Shown here one piece after another: positions 34,213-35,186 of a stretch of 35,186 bases of DNA; position 1 is the first letter of the stretch; each line of letters starts with the position of its first letter. The notes below the pieces were generated by a model. The model did no database searches. It was not told where the DNA came from and saw nothing but the letters and a program-made list of their open reading frames with translations. Made by a program: the position numbers and the translations under genes. This stretch comes from an uncultured Steroidobacter sp. (GTDB lineage: Bacteria > Pseudomonadota > Gammaproteobacteria > Steroidobacterales > Steroidobacteraceae). Location: contig CALMII010000014.1 of NCBI GenBank assembly GCA_937864115.1, positions 1 through 35,186 on the forward strand, read 5' to 3'.

Positions 34213-35043
34213 ATGAAGTCGAACCGCTGTCGAGTCGCGAGCGTCGTCGCTGCATTTGTTCTGTCGGCCTGTGCCACTGCCCCGGCGCCCGCACCGCAGC
34301 CTGCTGCGACATCGCCCGGAGCATCGCTGGGTTTTCTGCCCGGCTTCCTGCAGAGGGAAGTGCTGCCAAACAGCCTGCTGCTGTTGCCGCCGCCGCCTGC
34401 CGTGGGCGCGCCGGCTTTCGCTGCCGATGAAGCTGCGTATCGTTCGACGCGTGCACTGCGCGGCACGCCGCGCTGGGACCTGGCGGTGCAGGACGCCGAC
34501 CTGCGTTTCCCCGGTTCGCTGGGCACGTTCTCCTGTGCGATCGGCGCGCCCATCACTCCGCAGGACACGCCGCTGCTGTACGACCTGCTGCGACGGAGCA
34601 CCACCGACGGAGCGGTGGCGACGAATGCTGCCAAGGATCACTACAAGCGCGTTCGTCCCTTCGCCGAATACAACGAAGAAAGCTGCACGCCGAAGGAGGA
34701 GGGCATCCTGAGGACCAACGGTTCCTATCCGTCCGGCCACACCGCGATCGGCTGGACATGGGCGCTCATCCTCACCGAACTGTCGCCGCAACATGCCGAC
34801 GCCATCCTGCAGCGCGGCTACGCCTTCGGTCAGAGCCGCGTGATCTGCGGCGTGCACTGGCAGAGCGACGTGAATGAAGGCCGCGTCGTCGCGGCGGGCG
34901 TGGTGGCACGTCTGCATGCCGATGACGGATTCAACGTCGCTTTGCGCGAGGCGAAGAAGGAACTCGACGCGGTGTATCGCAAGGGACTCAAGCCGACGCG
35001 CGATTGCGCGGCTGAGACGGCGGCGCTGGTCCCGCAAAAGTAG
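34213..35043 (+). CDS. PAP2/class A acid phosphatase lipoprotein
   Basis: The 276-residue product has a lipoprotein signal with L17-S18-A19-C20, a Pro/Ala-rich linker, then a vanadium-haloperoxidase-type acid phosphatase domain. The three motifs are visible: KDHYKRVRPF, GSYPSGHTAIG, and SRVICGVHWQSDVNEGR. This is the KxxxxxxRP, PSGH, SRxxxxxHxxxD set of PhoN-type nonspecific acid phosphatases. They hydrolyse phosphomonoesters in the periplasm; here the enzyme would be lipid-anchored. ATG 34213 follows GGGAA. Two cysteines in the domain (TFSCA and ESCTP) may be bridged. Co-transcription with yadGH is possible. Confidence 0.92.
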   Translation: MKSNRCRVASVVAAFVLSACATAPAPAPQPAATSPGASLGFLPGFLQREVLPNSLLLLPPPPAVGAPAFAADEAAYRSTRALRGTPRWDLAVQDADLRFPGSLGTFSCAIGAPITPQDTPLLYDLLRRSTTDGAVATNAAKDHYKRVRPFAEYNEESCTPKEEGILRTNGSYPSGHTAIGWTWALILTELSPQHADAILQRGYAFGQSRVICGVHWQSDVNEGRVVAAGVVARLHADDGFNVALREAKKELDAVYRKGLKPTRDCAAETAALVPQK

Positions 35044-35053
35044 CAGTTGGCGC

Positions 35054-35070
35054 GAAGGCCGGCTGAAGCC
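35054..35070. repeat. Partial REP module
   Basis: GAAGGCCGGCTGAAGCC is the REP unit seen at 23.3 and 28.8 kb, cut short of its second arm. It lies just after the phosphatase stop. Confidence 0.6.
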
Positions 35071-35089
35071 CAATGGCACTGCATTAAGC

Positions 35090-35186
35090 GCCAAAGGATT
35101 GAGATGAGGTCGAATCGAGCGTCCCTTCCTCCGCGTAGCGGGGAGGAGGCGCGCGAAGCGAGCCGGAGATCCCCCAGCGAGGGGAG
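35090..35186. repeat. 54-base direct repeat copy 2, leading into GC-rich palindrome
   Basis: 35090-35143 matches 27621-27674 with two differences. The sequence then continues as GGAGGAGG and further GC-rich repeat to the window edge, so the palindrome is cut off. No gene is visible in 35044-35186. Confidence 0.85.

Noticed and set aside
33226..35094. Minus-strand 622-codon open frame
   Set aside because: It is antisense to the yadGH-like and phosphatase genes; its composition is His/Arg/Asp-rich and shows no family.

Overview
The window comes from a GC-rich Gram-negative bacterium. TonB-dependent uptake, several lipoproteins with clear lipoboxes, an MltF-like murein lytic enzyme, CheR/CheB signalling and REP-like dispersed palindromes together point to a gammaproteobacterium of the Xanthomonadales/Nevskiales/Steroidobacterales type. 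That placement is an inference; no rRNA or other marker gene is present. No tRNA, rRNA, CRISPR array, transposase or phage gene was recognised. Strands alternate often and most units hold one or two genes, so this looks like ordinary chromosome with accessory insertions.

Layout. At 1-369 a lipoprotein with a long Gly-Gly-Thr spacer runs off the left edge. At 619-903 lies a fragment of dadA fused in frame to what looks like the tail of an ABC-F ATPase, followed by an operon of two Gfo/Idh/MocA oxidoreductases (910-3311). At 3654-5011 a secreted protein with an LPxTA sorting signal faces a class D-like sortase, a compact enzyme/substrate pair. An AraC-family regulator follows. A four-gene signalling operon (12290 down to 6219) encodes a giant hybrid kinase, CheR, CheB and a receiver-kinase, every junction overlapping. 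Then come two small stress-type genes (DUF3309, BON), an MltF-like lipoprotein, an SDR, a double-DUF333 lipoprotein, a 5'-truncated beta-propeller gene and a TonB-dependent receptor.

The 19.7-27.7 kb part holds a glycine-zipper protein, a secreted amidohydrolase broken by one stop codon, a membrane dipeptidase, two convergent EamA/DMT permeases, a Nudix hydrolase and an M20 amidohydrolase. The exported hydrolases suggest scavenging of peptides or N-acyl compounds. The right end has a coiled-coil protein, two small conserved genes, an XhoI/PaeR7I-like restriction-modification pair, a YadGH-like ABC exporter and a PAP2-type acid phosphatase lipoprotein.

The most distinctive non-genic signal is a population of dispersed palindromes. 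Three long inverted repeats are built on a 9-base motif (about 15.9, 21.9 and 24.4 kb), one of which supplies the C-termini of two convergent genes. There are also REP/BIME-like clusters (23.3, 28.8 and 35.05 kb), a GC-rich palindrome family (27.65, 29.55 and 35.1 kb) and one repeat that has become the tail of the Nudix protein.
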